Shown here: in pieces, positions 43,449 to 53,726 of the stretch
Layout of the letters: every line of letters starts with the position of its first letter
Position numbering within the stretch: position 1 is the first letter of the stretch
Source: Dryocosmus kuriphilus
Lineage: Eukaryota; Arthropoda; Insecta; Hymenoptera; Cynipidae
NCBI GenBank assembly: GCA_038277395.1
Contig: CM076193.1
Location: 80,232,627 to 80,296,626 of the forward strand
Direction of reading: 5' to 3'
Length of the DNA: 64,000 bases
Notes under the pieces: model-generated
The model's input: only the letters and a program-made list of their open reading frames with translations
Told to the model about the DNA's origin: nothing
The model's database searches: none
Translations under genes and position numbers: made by a program

Positions 43449-44425
43449 ACCTAGACCAGCGTTAAGTAAAAAAAATAGCCGGTCAGAGCCAACAGTTCGT
43501 TTCAACATAGATAAGTTTAAAACACCAACAGAAACAGTAAATTATCAAGTAGAGATTTCTAATAGTTAAGACGCTCTTCGAGAACAAAGAGACGATAGTA
43601 AATATGAGGAGGACCCGCAAGCCCTGTGGAACAATATGAAAAAGGCGGCCAAGACAGCCGAGGAACGTACTATAAGTTCAAGGAAAGCAACCAAAGGCAA
43701 ATCGTGGTTTGACGATGAGTGCAAACTTTGGTTTGAAAAGCGAAGAAGGGCCAAAATAATTAGTTTACCAAGTAAGTGCGATCAAACACATAAAAAGTAC
43801 CTCGAGATTAGCAAAAGTACAAGTAGGCTTTACAGATCCAAGAAAAGGGAGTGGGAAAAGAGTAAGATTCTATCAGTAGAAGAGAATAAAAACAAAATAA
43901 TTCGCGTGAGATGCATAGGGGACCAATCTTATAAGGAAAAGGACTTACAAAACTAGAATAATGCTGGCCATCATGTACGAATGCGAAACGTGGGCGGTGA
44001 CGAAAGGAGAGGAGAACAGGTTTAGAGTATTCGAAAATAAAGTAGTTAGAAAAACCTATGGCCCAAAAAGGTACGAAGAGACTGGTAAAAGGAGAAAATT
44101 GCATAATGACGAGCTGCATACTCTCTAGGGGTCACCAAATATTAATAGAGTACTGAAAGTGCATAAATTAAGAGGGAAGGGACATGTAGCAAGAGTGGGC
44201 AACGAATGAACAGTGGAGCCAGTTTTAAGAGGGAAACCGAATGGCAAGAGACCTCTAGGTAGACCGAGAAAAACAGATGGGAGAAAAACGTGAGGGAAGA
44301 TCTAAAAGAGCTAGGACATGATTACTTAAACTGGATGGAAGATGCACGGGATAGAGATGTGTGGCAGTTTCGGGTAAATGAGGCAATGAACTTTCAACTT
44401 CGAACTGCTAAATATAATAAATAGT
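43449..44425 (+). pseudogene. RTE connector fused to post-RT tail
   Basis: 43449-43920 is the connector (RPRPALSKK, ALWNNMKKAAKTAEE, GKSWFDDECKLWFEKRRRAK, YLEISKSTSRLYRSKKREWE). At about 43920-43950 it jumps to MLAIMYECETWAVTKGEENR, the C-terminal ..GCETW block, then VVRKTYGPKRYEETGKRRK, GHVARV, GRPRKTDGRK and WMEDARDRDVWQFRVNEAM. The W-x2-D-A-x-DR-x2-W ending is typical of RTE elements. Several stops. Confidence 0.75.
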
Positions 44426-44430
44426 AATAT

Positions 44431-44660
44431 CGCAGAGGAGAAAGGCCAGCAATTTTTTGGTTATGATTTTTCAAACAAAATCGGTATTCTTTTCCAGCTT
44501 AATGCGACAACTGCAGGAGGCTAGTCCCCTTCTCAGTATATTATCGACCAACCAGGACTCCCTTGTATCTGATCTCGTTCCTTTTGCCCTCGCATCCATT
44601 CTCCTCCTCTTTCTTTTCTAATGAGTGAAGTTTTCTGGTGTCGGATTGATGTCGTGACTG
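44431..44660. other. spacer between two RTE-type remnants
   Basis: No gene recognised. It may include the short 3' UTR of the first element. Confidence 0.4.
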
Positions 44661-46140
44661 TACATGCCACATTATGACGAGGTTCTTATATATTTCGGAC
44701 AACGACTTTCAATTGTGGAATAGATTCTTCGCTTGTAGTTAGTAGTTGGGGGTAAACTGTAAACAATGGATAGTACAAACAATGATTTAGCATCGGATGA
44801 TTGGATTGATACTTCAGTTGATAAAAGGCATGCCCCCGGAAAAGTGTCAGGCAATGAATAGAGACGAATGTTTGGATTGCTGGAGGTATTAGTAATTAAA
44901 AAGTGAGAGAATTCCTCAATACGATGCGCATGAACAAATTAGATATCTTATGTTTATCTGAAAGAAAGAAGTAAGGTTTTGGAACAGCGAAAATAGGAGA
45001 TTGTGGAATGATTCATATGGTATTCAAGGTGGGGGATTGATTATAAATGAGAAAGCAAAACAACATATCAAAAAGTATAAATGTGTATCTCCCAGCTTAT
45101 TGTGGGTTAGAATAATAGTGGAAATCAGAAGACTATTTATTATAGCATACTACGCTCCATTTGGCGGACCAGGTAGTGAAGTAAAGGATGCCTTCTGGGA
45201 GTTGTTGAATGATATATTAGTTATTAGTTATCATGTGGAAAGGATCATTATGCTAGGAGATATGAATGGCTGGCTTGCCACGCAACTCAAAGGCACAGAC
45301 AGGGTACTTGGTCATTTCGGAGACCCAAGAACAAATTGAAATGGTGAAAAACTGATTAGCTTATGTTCAAAAAAAGCATGTTCATTAAATATACTTGGTT
45401 CAGGCATAAACTGATTCACATACATACGTGTAATAGAGACGAAAGTCGCACTATGATCGACTTTATTGTAGTGGATGAGATATTGAGAGCTCTAATTAGA
45501 GATACAGGAGTAATGAGAGGTCGCGAATGTGGAACGCGCCACTGCCTCGTAGTTTCGAAGATTAACCTGGGAAAAGGATGGAGGAAAAGAAAAATTAAGA
45601 AAGCAAAACAATCGCGAGTCAGGACAGAGAAATTGCAGAACTCAGAAACACAAATAGTATATCTTGATAAAGTAAGAGTCTATTTACATCAAAACAGAAA
45701 GAACTGGAATAAGGAATTAGAAAATAAAAATATAGAGGGCTCATGGACAAACTGCGACTGTAAGAAGAATGAATGGGGATGCTTGGTGGAATGATGAGAT
45801 CCACGTCGACATTAAGGAGAAGAAGCAAGCATACCTAAGAGTGCATAATATTTAAGGCCTCAGCAAGGAGGAGAAGACTAGACTAAGAATCGATTATAGG
45901 GATAAAAGCAGAAAATCAAATAGATTAATCAAAAAAAGCAAGGATAAAATCAAAGCGGGAGAAGACAGAAAAGTAAAACATGATTTCGAATGAAATAAGA
46001 AACTATTCCAGAAGTGAGTAAAAAAAACTAGGAAAGAAAGTAGTAGTAATGAGTTGATCGGAACTGAAAATGCTGATGGCGCTCTGGTGTGAGATAAGGA
46101 CAAGGTAAAGTCTGTGTAAAAGTTTGAAACGGTTCAATAC
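44661..46140 (+). pseudogene. second RTE-like LINE: endonuclease and connector
   Basis: Near 44900 comes EFLNTMRMNKLDILCLSE (the catalytic E region), then in 45001-45339 GGGLIINEKAKQHIKKY, LFIIAYYAPFGGPGS and IIMLGDMNGWLATQ. 45363-45794 gives NRDESRTMIDFIVVDE, VMRGRECGTRHCLVVSKINL. The usual (S/T)-D-H is T-R-H (45534-45542), so the catalytic Asp is replaced. A lysine-rich connector runs to about 46130. RT is not present; it could be the part found at 55196 if the 9 kb between was inserted later, but that is unproven. Confidence 0.75.
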
Positions 46141-46250
46141 ATTCCCATATTCATATTATAATAGGTGGGATAGAGAAGTGTGAAGCTAAGGCGATTGATG
46201 AGATAAACGGAGATAGTGATAACAGCTCAAGGTACGCGAATAATCATAGG

Positions 46251-46276
46251 AATATATATATATATATATATATATA
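46251..46276. repeat. (AT)n microsatellite
   Basis: About 13 AT units. Followed by caaggggggcttagctcccc and gcgcgctttgcgcgcctacc, a GC-rich hairpin-forming stretch like the motifs at 16240-19470. Confidence 0.9.
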
Positions 46277-46654
46277 CAAGGGGGGCTTAGCTCCCCTGCG
46301 CGCTTTGCGCGCCTACCCCCCATTCTGACAGAATTTTGATAAATTTCTAATTTTTATATTATTATCTAATTTATTGATTTTTTGCCAATTTCATTGAATG
46401 TATATTTTATATTTTAATTAATATATTATATATATATATATATATAATTAATATATTAGTTATATATTTTATTGATTTTTTGCCAATTTCATTGAATGTA
46501 TATTTTATAATTTAATTAATATATTATATTATATAATATATTAATTAATATATATAATTATTATATATTTTATAATTTATTTAATTTTATATTTATTTAA
46601 TATCTTTCATTATCACTATATTTATGAGTGATCATTATATTTTACAATTCACTT
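46277..46654. repeat. hairpin motif and AT-rich 98-bp tandem duplication
   Basis: ttattgattttttgccaatt plus tcattgaatgtatattttat occurs at 46370 and again at 46468. An (AT)n run lies between (about 46427-46447). No gene. Confidence 0.7.
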
Positions 46655-47600
46655 AAAATTCAATGAAATCGTTTCCAAGATGCACTACGTGGAAGTAATC
46701 AATATTGCATCTCAAAAATCTGTAACAAAAATTATATTAAATTGTTCATATTATATATATATTTTATACACCTTTTTAAATCTACAGTCTTAACCTTCAA
46801 AAGACCTTAAAATTTTAAGACCTAAAAAGACTTGATTTTTAACCCTTAATAAATTAAGTCTATGTTTTCATATTTTAGAAACTTTTAATTCAAAATATGA
46901 CGGCAAAACCAAGTTCGAATTATAATAACGGAAATCTTCATTATGAATTACTGTTAACAAATAATTCAAAAATAACGAACATTGGATTTTTTAATATCGA
47001 ACAAAATCAAGGAGAAGTTAAAAAAATTAAATTTAAAAAGAAAATTATTCTTCAAAGTTCAGGACTTATATGTAAATTGATTAATTAACGAATTACTAAT
47101 TGATTAAATTAAAATTCTCTTTATATAAATTTTATACATAGAAATTGAAGGTTTTTTGAGAGATGAATTTATTCCTGAGCATAAAAAAGCGAATCAATAT
47201 TTAGGCAGTATCACAAATGGAAAGTATAAATTAATAGTTAATATTTTTAATGTGACACCAAATTTTTAATATAATTCAAGGACAAAAAATTGAAATTCTT
47301 GGAAGTCTATATGATAATGGTAAATAATTTTAAAATTAAACTTAAAAAAAATTTATATATCACTAATATATATAATATATATATTTTTTTTTTAGACAAT
47401 TCCAGCACTGGTATTAATGTTCAAAATTCCAGTCATATTACTATCCTCCAGGAAGAATCAATGGATTTAAGTCTTTTACTTTTAGGAGGACAACATCTTT
47501 GTCGCCATAGTGAATACAATTTTTTTTACAGTTTGAAATGCAATATTGGTTACTTCCACGTAGTGCATCTCGGAAACAATTTCATTGAAATTACATCATT
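46655..47600. mobile_element. AT-rich unit with about 60-100-bp inverted ends
   Basis: caatgaaatcgtttccaaga then tgcactacgtggaagtaatc (about 46660-46700) is inverted at 47546-47592 as gttacttccacgtagtgcat then ctcggaaacaatttcattga. The space holds the small intron-like reading frame described separately. No transposase recognised. Could be a non-autonomous transposon, or two copies of a gene segment in opposite orientation. Confidence 0.5.
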
Positions 47601-47619
47601 TATTAAATTCACGATCTAA
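46897..47619 (+). CDS. unidentified small intron-like open frame (hypothetical)
   Basis: Three coding-looking blocks with sparse stops lie between short AT-rich gaps. Block one 46897-47088 has NGNLHYELLLTNNSKITNIG. Block two about 47140-47315 has IEGFLRDEFIPEHKKANQYL, GSITNGKYKLIVNIFNVTPN and, after a frame change, KIEILGSLYDN. Block three 47394-47619 has STGINVQNSSHITILQEESM and DLSLLLLGGQHLC. Gaps show GTAAAT-type donors and AG acceptors after T-runs (tacatag at about 47139, tttttttttag at 47395). The predicted character is beta-rich. I do not recognise the family. One junction would make a stop as read, so it is either degenerate or spliced differently. Confidence 0.35.
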
Positions 47620-47814
47620 TTTAATTGAAATTGGCTAAAAACCAAAAACCAAATCAATTTAAGGATAATAGATAGATCACGTTAAATTTAGTCAAGGTGG
47701 ATCAACTTTTGTCACACACATAGTGGTGAGGGTGTTTTTTTTCACGGGGTCATGTACCCATGCGCGGGTCAAATAGGTCCGAAGTCAATGGTCACAGGTC
47801 AAAGGGGATAATAA

Positions 47815-47966
47815 GGAAAAAGGGAGAAGGGGGTGAGGGGAAGAGAGAAGGGCGAGCGGGGAAGGGGAAGGGGTGAGGGGAAGAGAGAAGGACGAGAGGG
47901 GAAGGGGTGAGGGGATGGGATAAGGGCGAGAGGGGAAGGGAGAGGGGGGTGAGGGGAAGGGAGCTG
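47815..47966 (+). repeat. purine-rich G minisatellite
   Basis: About three units of roughly 45 bases built from gtgaggggaagagagaaggg and cgaggggaaggggaagg, nearly all purine on the plus strand. Many G-runs could form G-quadruplex or triplex structures. The long proline/serine-rich open stretch on the other strand is a by-product. Confidence 0.85.
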
Positions 47967-47979
47967 GATTCCTGACACA

Positions 47980-48073
47980 GCGACGACGGCGACGACGGCG
48001 ACGGTGGCGGCGGCGGCGGCGGCGAGATCTTTTTATAATATAGAGAGAGATATATATATATATATATATATAT
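47980..48073 (+). repeat. (CGACGG/CGG)n followed by (GA)n and (AT)n
   Basis: cgacgacggcgacgacggcg and then cggcggcggcggcggcg at 47980-48024, then agagagagatatatatat to 48073. Confidence 0.85.
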
Positions 48074-48375
48074 GTCAGCAGGCCAGTAGGAGAAATAAGT
48101 GCGCATGACAGGTCGCGAAGGTAAGGAGACCAGCGGTACCAAGACGCGCTGACAATATATTCACAGAATCGCCACGATCGAGACCTCTCTTCGCTAACCC
48201 GACCAGCGGGACGGTTGACTTGGAAACCCGCGGAGAATTTCACGGGCATCCTACTCGGACTCATTACCGGTCAACGGCCTTCGCGGAAATAGTTAGCTAG
48301 AGCATCTAGGACCACGTACGTATACGGTACCGGTTCTTAAGGAATCTAGAGAAAAAAAACTTCCTCATTGTCATT
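48074..48375. other. no recognised gene
   Basis: Mixed-composition DNA up to the LINE target duplication. No protein or repeat match recognised. Confidence 0.45.
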
Positions 48376-48387
48376 ATCATAGTTCAC
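48376..48387. repeat. left target-site duplication of the LINE
   Basis: atcatagttcac here against atcatatttcac at 53715-53726, 11 of 12 identical. Confidence 0.8.
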
Positions 48388-48678
48388 CTCTCCCTGGGGA
48401 TCATATGACCTTGTAGTTGGTGGAGGAGCTTAGAGGTCTATTCGGATGGAAGAACTGGTGCGGGCGACTTAGAAGAGGCGTATCGCGCGATGCGGGGACT
48501 ATGGGTCGCTGGGGGTCTCTGATCCGATGGATCTCGAAAAAGAAGTGGTCCTTCCAGGGGGAACGGCAAAACCCCCTGAAATATTGGGGGCGCGAGTCCC
48601 CACGCCCCAAGCTAAGATGTGATCTCCGTATTGAAGGCTGGATGGCACTAGGGTTACCAAACCCTTGAACATCACGGC

Positions 48679-49781
48679 ATGCCCCGCTCTATGGAGGCGG
48701 ACATGGCGGGATCTAAAGGAGGTGTCTTTAACAGAGACTTAGGGACACCGGCTCAAATCCCTTCGTATTTAGAACTTCTCCCTCCATGCGGGGCTCTACA
48801 GAGAGTGACTTTATTCCCAACTACTCGTGGGACAAAAATGTCTGAAGATCAAAACAAAACAAACAAAACAAATGAGGATCTCCGTGGGGGATCTTCATCA
48901 AACTCATCGAGAATGGGGAACGGCCCTAATGAGAACGGCCCCTCAGCAATGAAGAACACAACAGCTGTAAATATCAGTATCCCAACTGTTGAAAACAAAA
49001 TGACCGAGCTGTCTTTTAAAAGAAAAAGACGCTCTGGGGCACAAAGGCAGAAATATTGCCTTGAAAAGCAGCCGGCAGAGTGTAGCCAGGACTCCCCACA
49101 AGGGATTGTCAATAGGCAAACTCCAGCAGGAGCATTTCATCCTGCTCAAAAAATGGGCACGAGGAATAAGGGCTCAAAGAACACGCCGCCCAACAGGGAG
49201 TCGAAACACCAAAGGCTATTGGGACGCAGAGACTTTCTTTTGCGCAGATGGCTGGAAACGCTCTGATGAGTATTGTCGTCGCGTCGGGTTATCCTGATGA
49301 CTGCCTAACTTGATTGGAGTTGGGTAAGCTGAGGGATGAAATCTCGAAAGGGATTCACGCGTTACCTCGTGAGGGACGCGCCCCCCGGTTCGAGGACATG
49401 TTCCTCAAGGCGGGGGCCATCATGGTACAGGCCGCTGACACATGGTCGAGGGAGTGGCTGGAAGAAAGGGCTCCAACATTCAGGATAAAAGAGGGACTGA
49501 ATTTGGAGATCAAGGAAATCGAGTGCATCCAGAGGTACCGGAGGGCGACCGTGCTGATTCCCGGTACGCTCGAGGATCTGGCGGTTGTTCTGGGGCGCCT
49601 GAGGTTTCAGAAGCCTACCCTTAAAACAGACTCCTGGAGAGTATACTCTCATATGAGGGGTAATAGGCTAGCGGGAACGGGCTGGTTGATGATGGTCAGT
49701 CTCCCCGGAAGTGCCGTTAGGGCCCTCAGGGCTCTGGACATTCGGCCCTATGTAGGGGTGGTAGAGTCTTCTTCCGGGTGA
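48679..49781 (+). pseudogene. LINE ORF1 with DUF4780-like C-terminal domain
   Basis: The first part (48679-49266) is polar and basic, with ENKMTELSFKRKRRSGAQRQ. After a shift the second part (about 49250-49781) reads NALMSIVVASGYPDDCLT, a stop, LGKLRDEISKGIHALP, GAIMVQAADTWSREWLEERA, YRRATVLIPGTLEDLAVVLG, LKTDSWRVYSHM and MVSLPGSAVRALRALDIRPY. The order (helix, CADxxSREWL-like, a beta-rich ..VxIPG.. segment, then LDxxxWRV) resembles DUF4780, found in ORF1 of some insect LINEs and thought to bind RNA. The frame ends at TGA 49779-49781. Confidence 0.65.
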
Positions 49782-49799
49782 CCCGTCAGGGCACTGCAG

Positions 49800-50640
49800 G
49801 AAGACCAGAAGCACCTGAAGATACTCCGGCTTAGTCGATTAATAGCCAGGTCGGGGATCTCCGTGTCTTAGATAAATTTGCACCACAGCAAAGGCGCTTC
49901 GGCAGTCTTAGCCAGGCGCATGGCAGTGGTTTAGACAGGTATAGCCCTAATCCAAGAACCTTGGTCATACAAGGAAAGGATCTGTAGCTTGGGACGCTCT
50001 GGTTCTTTATTTAAGGGGCCAAGTGAAAAAGCACCAAGGGCATGCATAGTCGTTAAGGGTATGAATGCGATATTGGTGCTTAAGCACTGCTCCAGGGACC
50101 TTGTCGTTATCAAGGTAAGGCTTAGGGGCATGCGTGGAGAAGGGCTGGAGGTGTATGTTGCCTTAGCGTACTTTCCGTGTGATGCTGTGGGGGCCCCACC
50201 TGCGTTAGATGTGGGGGCACTCATATAGCACTGACAGGAGAAGCAAATCCCTCTGTTGTTGGGGTGCGATGCGAACGCTTACCATGTGGTGTAGGGGAGC
50301 ACGAACATCAATAATAGAGGAAGAGATCTTATAGAATACTTAGCTGGCACTGAGCTGCAGATACTAAATAGAGGTAATGCACCTACATGCCAGAACAAAA
50401 ACAGGAGTGAGGTTCTCGACTTGACTCTATGCTCGGGAAAACTGATACATCTTGTTTCAGTTGGCCCTAAGAAAACCGGAGGTTTCGAAGATCAGAAATC
50501 CCAGGAACACACTTTGGGACTTTTATAAATAGGAACTCAAAGGCAGGCTCGTGGAGTTTCCTACGAGGTATGGAACCATAGACGAATTATAGCATGTTGC
50601 GGATTTTTTGCAGGGAGCTTTGATAAAATCTTATGAGAAT
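49800..50640 (+). pseudogene. LINE ORF2, AP-like endonuclease
   Basis: About 49865: LQINLHHSKGASAVLARRM; TGIALIQEPWSYKERI (catalytic Glu in QEPW); 49989-50228 reads RACIVVKGMNAILVLKHCSR, then VYVALAYFPCD; about 50265 CDANAYH; about 50400 NRSEVLDLTLCSGKLIHLV. The block with S-D-H that should follow is not recognisable, and stops interrupt the frame. This enzyme would nick the target for reverse transcription. Confidence 0.7.
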
Positions 50641-50649
50641 AACTGCCCT

Positions 50650-52340
50650 ATGAGCACAATGAAATCTAGGAATGGGGCCGAGTGGTGGAATAACCACCTT
50701 GAGAGGCTAAGGAAAAATACTAGAGCATTGTGTAATAGGTCAAACTAAACTAAACTCCCGTCAGACTGGACAGGTTTAAACTGGCCCAGACTGACTATAA
50801 GGAAGAAATAAGGAGATACAAACGAGATGGCTGGACTGACCTCTGTGAAGACAAAAAAGATATCTGGGGCACAGCGAGGCTTCACAAGATCGTGGCGAAA
50901 GACCCGGAAGCTCGCCTCGGACTCATAAGGCTCGAAAATGGCGAGCTTGCAGGGGATGAAGAAACAAGTCTGAATCGCCTGATGAAAGTTCACTTTCCAG
51001 GCTTTCAGAGACAACAAAACGACCAGCAAGAGGAGTGCCTGGGCCTAAGGAGAGAGAGGGCCGACTGGCGATTCGCAGCAAAGGTCGTGGATAGTAGGAA
51101 GGTAGAATGGGCCGTTAAATCCTTCTGCCCCTATAAGTCACTGGGGGCGGATGGGGTGCTTCCGGTGCTACTACAAAAGGGCATGGATAGCGTCATCGCC
51201 TGTTGACAAAACTGTTCAGGGCCAGCATAGCCCTGAAACACGTGCCGTCGGCATGGAAGGACGGCAGGGAGGTCTTTCTGCCCAAACGGGTAGGGAGAGC
51301 TACACTGCTGCGAAAGATTTTAGACCAATCAGCTTGACGTCTTTCATCCTGAAGACGGTAGAGAAGTTGGTCGAGAGATACACCAGGGATGAGGTGCTTC
51401 TAACCTCCCCGTTGCACAAAGGGCAGCACGCCTTTCAAGCGGGCTGCTCGGTAGAAACAGTGCTTCACGCTGCTGTGACAAACGTGGAGCAGCAGCTCGA
51501 ATGAGGAGGATATGCGGTGGGCACCTTCCTGGATATAGAGGGTGCCTTCAGCAATACCCCCCCAGAAGTCATCTGTCGGGTAATGGCCGGGTAGGGGGAG
51601 TGGCGCCACGAGGATGCCCACAGAGGGGTGTGTTGTCATCTTTCCTGTGGTGCATTGTGGTTGACAGTCTCCTACAATGGTTGAATGAAAAAGGGTATTA
51701 CACCCTAGGCTACGCGGATGACTTCGTGAACCTAGTCAGGGGATCTCATCTAGATATACTGATGGGGGCTCACGAGGTCGGCGGTGCAAATCGTAGATCT
51801 ATAGTGCGATAGCGCAGGGCTCTCGGTTAACCCGGAGAAGACCAGTTTGGTAATATTCACGAGGAAATACAAGGTGTCGAAAGTGGAGACTCCTGCATTC
51901 CGTGGCAAGAGCCTAATGACCTCAGACTCGGTTTAGTATCTGTGGGTCCCCCTGGATAATAGACTGAACTGGACGAAGCATCTAGAAGCGCAATGTAGGA
52001 GATTCATTACGATCTTTTGGACGTGAAGAAGATTCTTTGGACTGACGTGGGTGTTGGGGCCCAAAATGATAGCCTGTCTATACATCATGGTCCTCAAACC
52101 GAGACTTCTATACGCAGAAGTGGTTTGGTGGCCACGAGTAAAGCTCAAAACGACGCAGGAAAGACTGCAACGATTACAAACGCTAGCGTTCAGGGGGATA
52201 ACGGGGGCAATGAGGACGACGCCGACAGCGGCGCTGTCCTACTTGCTCTGCGAGGAAACAATGCACATTGCGATAACGGCTGGGGCGGCTCGACCGATGA
52301 GCCGCCTAGTCAGTGTAAAAAGATGGATTCGGGGAACTGG
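50650..52340 (+). pseudogene. LINE ORF2, reverse transcriptase
   Basis: GADGVLPVLLQKGMDSVIA (51150-51206), KDFRPISLTSFILKTVEKLV (51310-51370), GQHAFQAGCSVETVLHAAV (51420-51480), VGTFLDIEGAFSNT with the catalytic Asp (about 51520), GCPQRGVLSSFLW (51612-51652) and YYTLGYADDFVNLVRGS with intact YADD (about 51700-51745). The thumb follows in 52051-52340: GPKMIACLYIMVLKPRLLYA, then FRGITGAMRTTPTAALSYLL. At least five frame changes or stops. Confidence 0.85.
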
Positions 52341-53329
52341 ACATACAATGTTCCCAAATGATATCAGCGTAAAAACATTCTTAGGAATGAGGTATGATAA
52401 AATAACAATATGCTTCAATTTCACTAAGGCCTTCCGAGTCCTTATTCCAAGTAGGGACGAATGGCAGGTGAAGGGTAACCCACTCCTCCAGGGGGAAATC
52501 TGGTATAGAAACGGTTCCAAGGAAAAGGGGGGCGCAGGAGCAGGAATATATGACAGCGCTAGAAGAAAAGGGATGGAAATCCTGCTTGGACAGCATGCCA
52601 CCGTCTTTCAGGCGGAGGTCTCAGCTATACTTCAATGTGCTGAAGCACTCATAGAAGAAAACGCGGCCGACCGACAGATCACAATCTGCTCGGACAGCCA
52701 GGCAACGTTAACTGCAGTTGGAAAACCAGATATAACATCAGAACTGGTTTGGGAATGCGAAAGAGCATTAAATAAGCTAGTAGAGAAAAAAAAGCAACAT
52801 TCATGTGGGTCTCTGGTCACAAAGGGATCAACGGAAATGAGAAGATGGACCAGTTGGTAAAGAATGGTGCAGCAAAAAGGTGGTTGGCCCGGAACCGGTA
52901 CTGGGATTAGCGTCGTGCTACATGGGGTTGGCCATTAAAAACTGGATCCTAAATAGACACCGGAAACACTGGGAACAGACAAAGGGATGTAGGCAGGCCA
53001 AGGCCATCCTGGGCTATGAATACAGGATGGAGAGGGCCACAGAAATTCTGGAGTTACCCAAGAAAGATACAAGGACTATGGTACACATGCTAACAGGGCA
53101 TAACAATATGAACTATCATAAGCACAAGATGGGACTTAGTCCCACAGTAGAGTGCAGAAAGTGCGGTGGGGATGAGGGGTCGTCCCTACATGTATTTTGC
53201 CAATGTCCGGCACTTGCCGGGCTTCGGAAACAAGTCCTTGGAGATCATTTTATGGAACCCGGGGACATCTCAACGCTAAAAATGGACGACGTGCTAGACT
53301 TTATCAAGAGGTTTCGGATAGTTCATTAA
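52341..53329 (+). pseudogene. LINE ORF2, RNase H and C-terminal zinc knuckle
   Basis: RNase H (about 52480-52860): IWYRNGSKEKGGAGAGIYDS, where the first catalytic Asp of the usual DGS is Asn; FQAEVSAILQCAEALIEEN with catalytic Glu; ITICSDSQATLTAVGKPDIT with catalytic Asp. The frame is disturbed just before the last acidic site (FMWVSGHKGINGNE-like order is seen in a shifted frame near 52795-52840). The C-terminal part 52880-53329: RTMVHMLTGHNNMNYHKHKM and CRKCGGDEGSSLHVFCQC, a CCHC-type knuckle; ends at TAA 53327-53329. Confidence 0.85.
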
Positions 53330-53714
53330 TAGCAGAAATACAACAGGTCGAGTCCCTTAGTGTTTGGACCCTCGCCCTGTGGGCGGGGCTCTGCAGGGAG
53401 CGTTCATGTGGGTCCCCAGCTTCTCGCGTGGGGCCTAGCGTGGCGAGCGCAGAAGGCGGGATAAATGAGGATCTCCTTGGGGGATCTTCATCTAGCTCAT
53501 TGCAGATGGGATACGGCCCTAGTGGGGACGGTCCCTAAGCAGTGAAGAACACAAAAGTTATAGATAGCAGTATCTCAACTGTTGAAAATAAATGAAAAGG
53601 CACAATGGACTTAGTCTGAGCGCCAGGGGGAGGGGTTTTAGTCGGTAAGGACCCGGCACTACCCGAACTGGGGTGTCTTATCCAAGATATCCCCCCTCCA
53701 ACCACAAAAAAAGA
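53330..53714 (+). other. LINE 3' UTR and A-rich tail
   Basis: It contains a copy of an ORF1 stretch (gaggatctccttgggggatc ... gatgggatacggccctagtg), then ggcacaatggacttagtctg, gggggaggggttttagtcgg and accacaaaaaaag. The terminal 120 bases are shared with the short element ending at 7497. Confidence 0.8.
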
Positions 53715-53726
53715 ATCATATTTCAC
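53715..53726. repeat. right target-site duplication of the LINE
   Basis: atcatatttcac, one mismatch to 48376-48387. Confidence 0.8.

Larger units (their letters stand above)
42089..44430 (+). mobile_element. RTE-type LINE with the reverse transcriptase deleted
   Basis: Order: GC-richer 5' UTR (42089-42720), AP-type endonuclease (about 42720-43445), connector (43446-43920), then directly the post-RT C-terminal region (43950-44425). The RT core, normally about 1 kb, is absent. The C-terminal part matches the fragment at 63775-64000 closely, so both belong to one family. The left end joins the satellite at 42088. Confidence 0.8.
48388..53714 (+). mobile_element. full-length Loa/I-like LINE with RNase H, decayed
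   Basis: The 5327-bp element has a 5' UTR, ORF1, ORF2 (endonuclease, RT, RNase H, C-terminal knuckle), 3' UTR and an A-rich tail, flanked by a 12-bp target duplication with one mismatch. An RNase H after RT, with wording such as WWPRVKLKTTQERLQRLQT and ITGAMRTTPTAALSYLL, places it in the RNase H-bearing LINE groups (Loa or I). ORFs have many stops and shifts. Its ends match the short element at 6821-7497. Confidence 0.9.

Noticed and set aside
47785..48264. Proline/serine/arginine-rich minus-strand open stretch of 159 codons
   Set aside because: It is the complement of the purine minisatellite and CGG/CGA repeat, with no independent coding signal.
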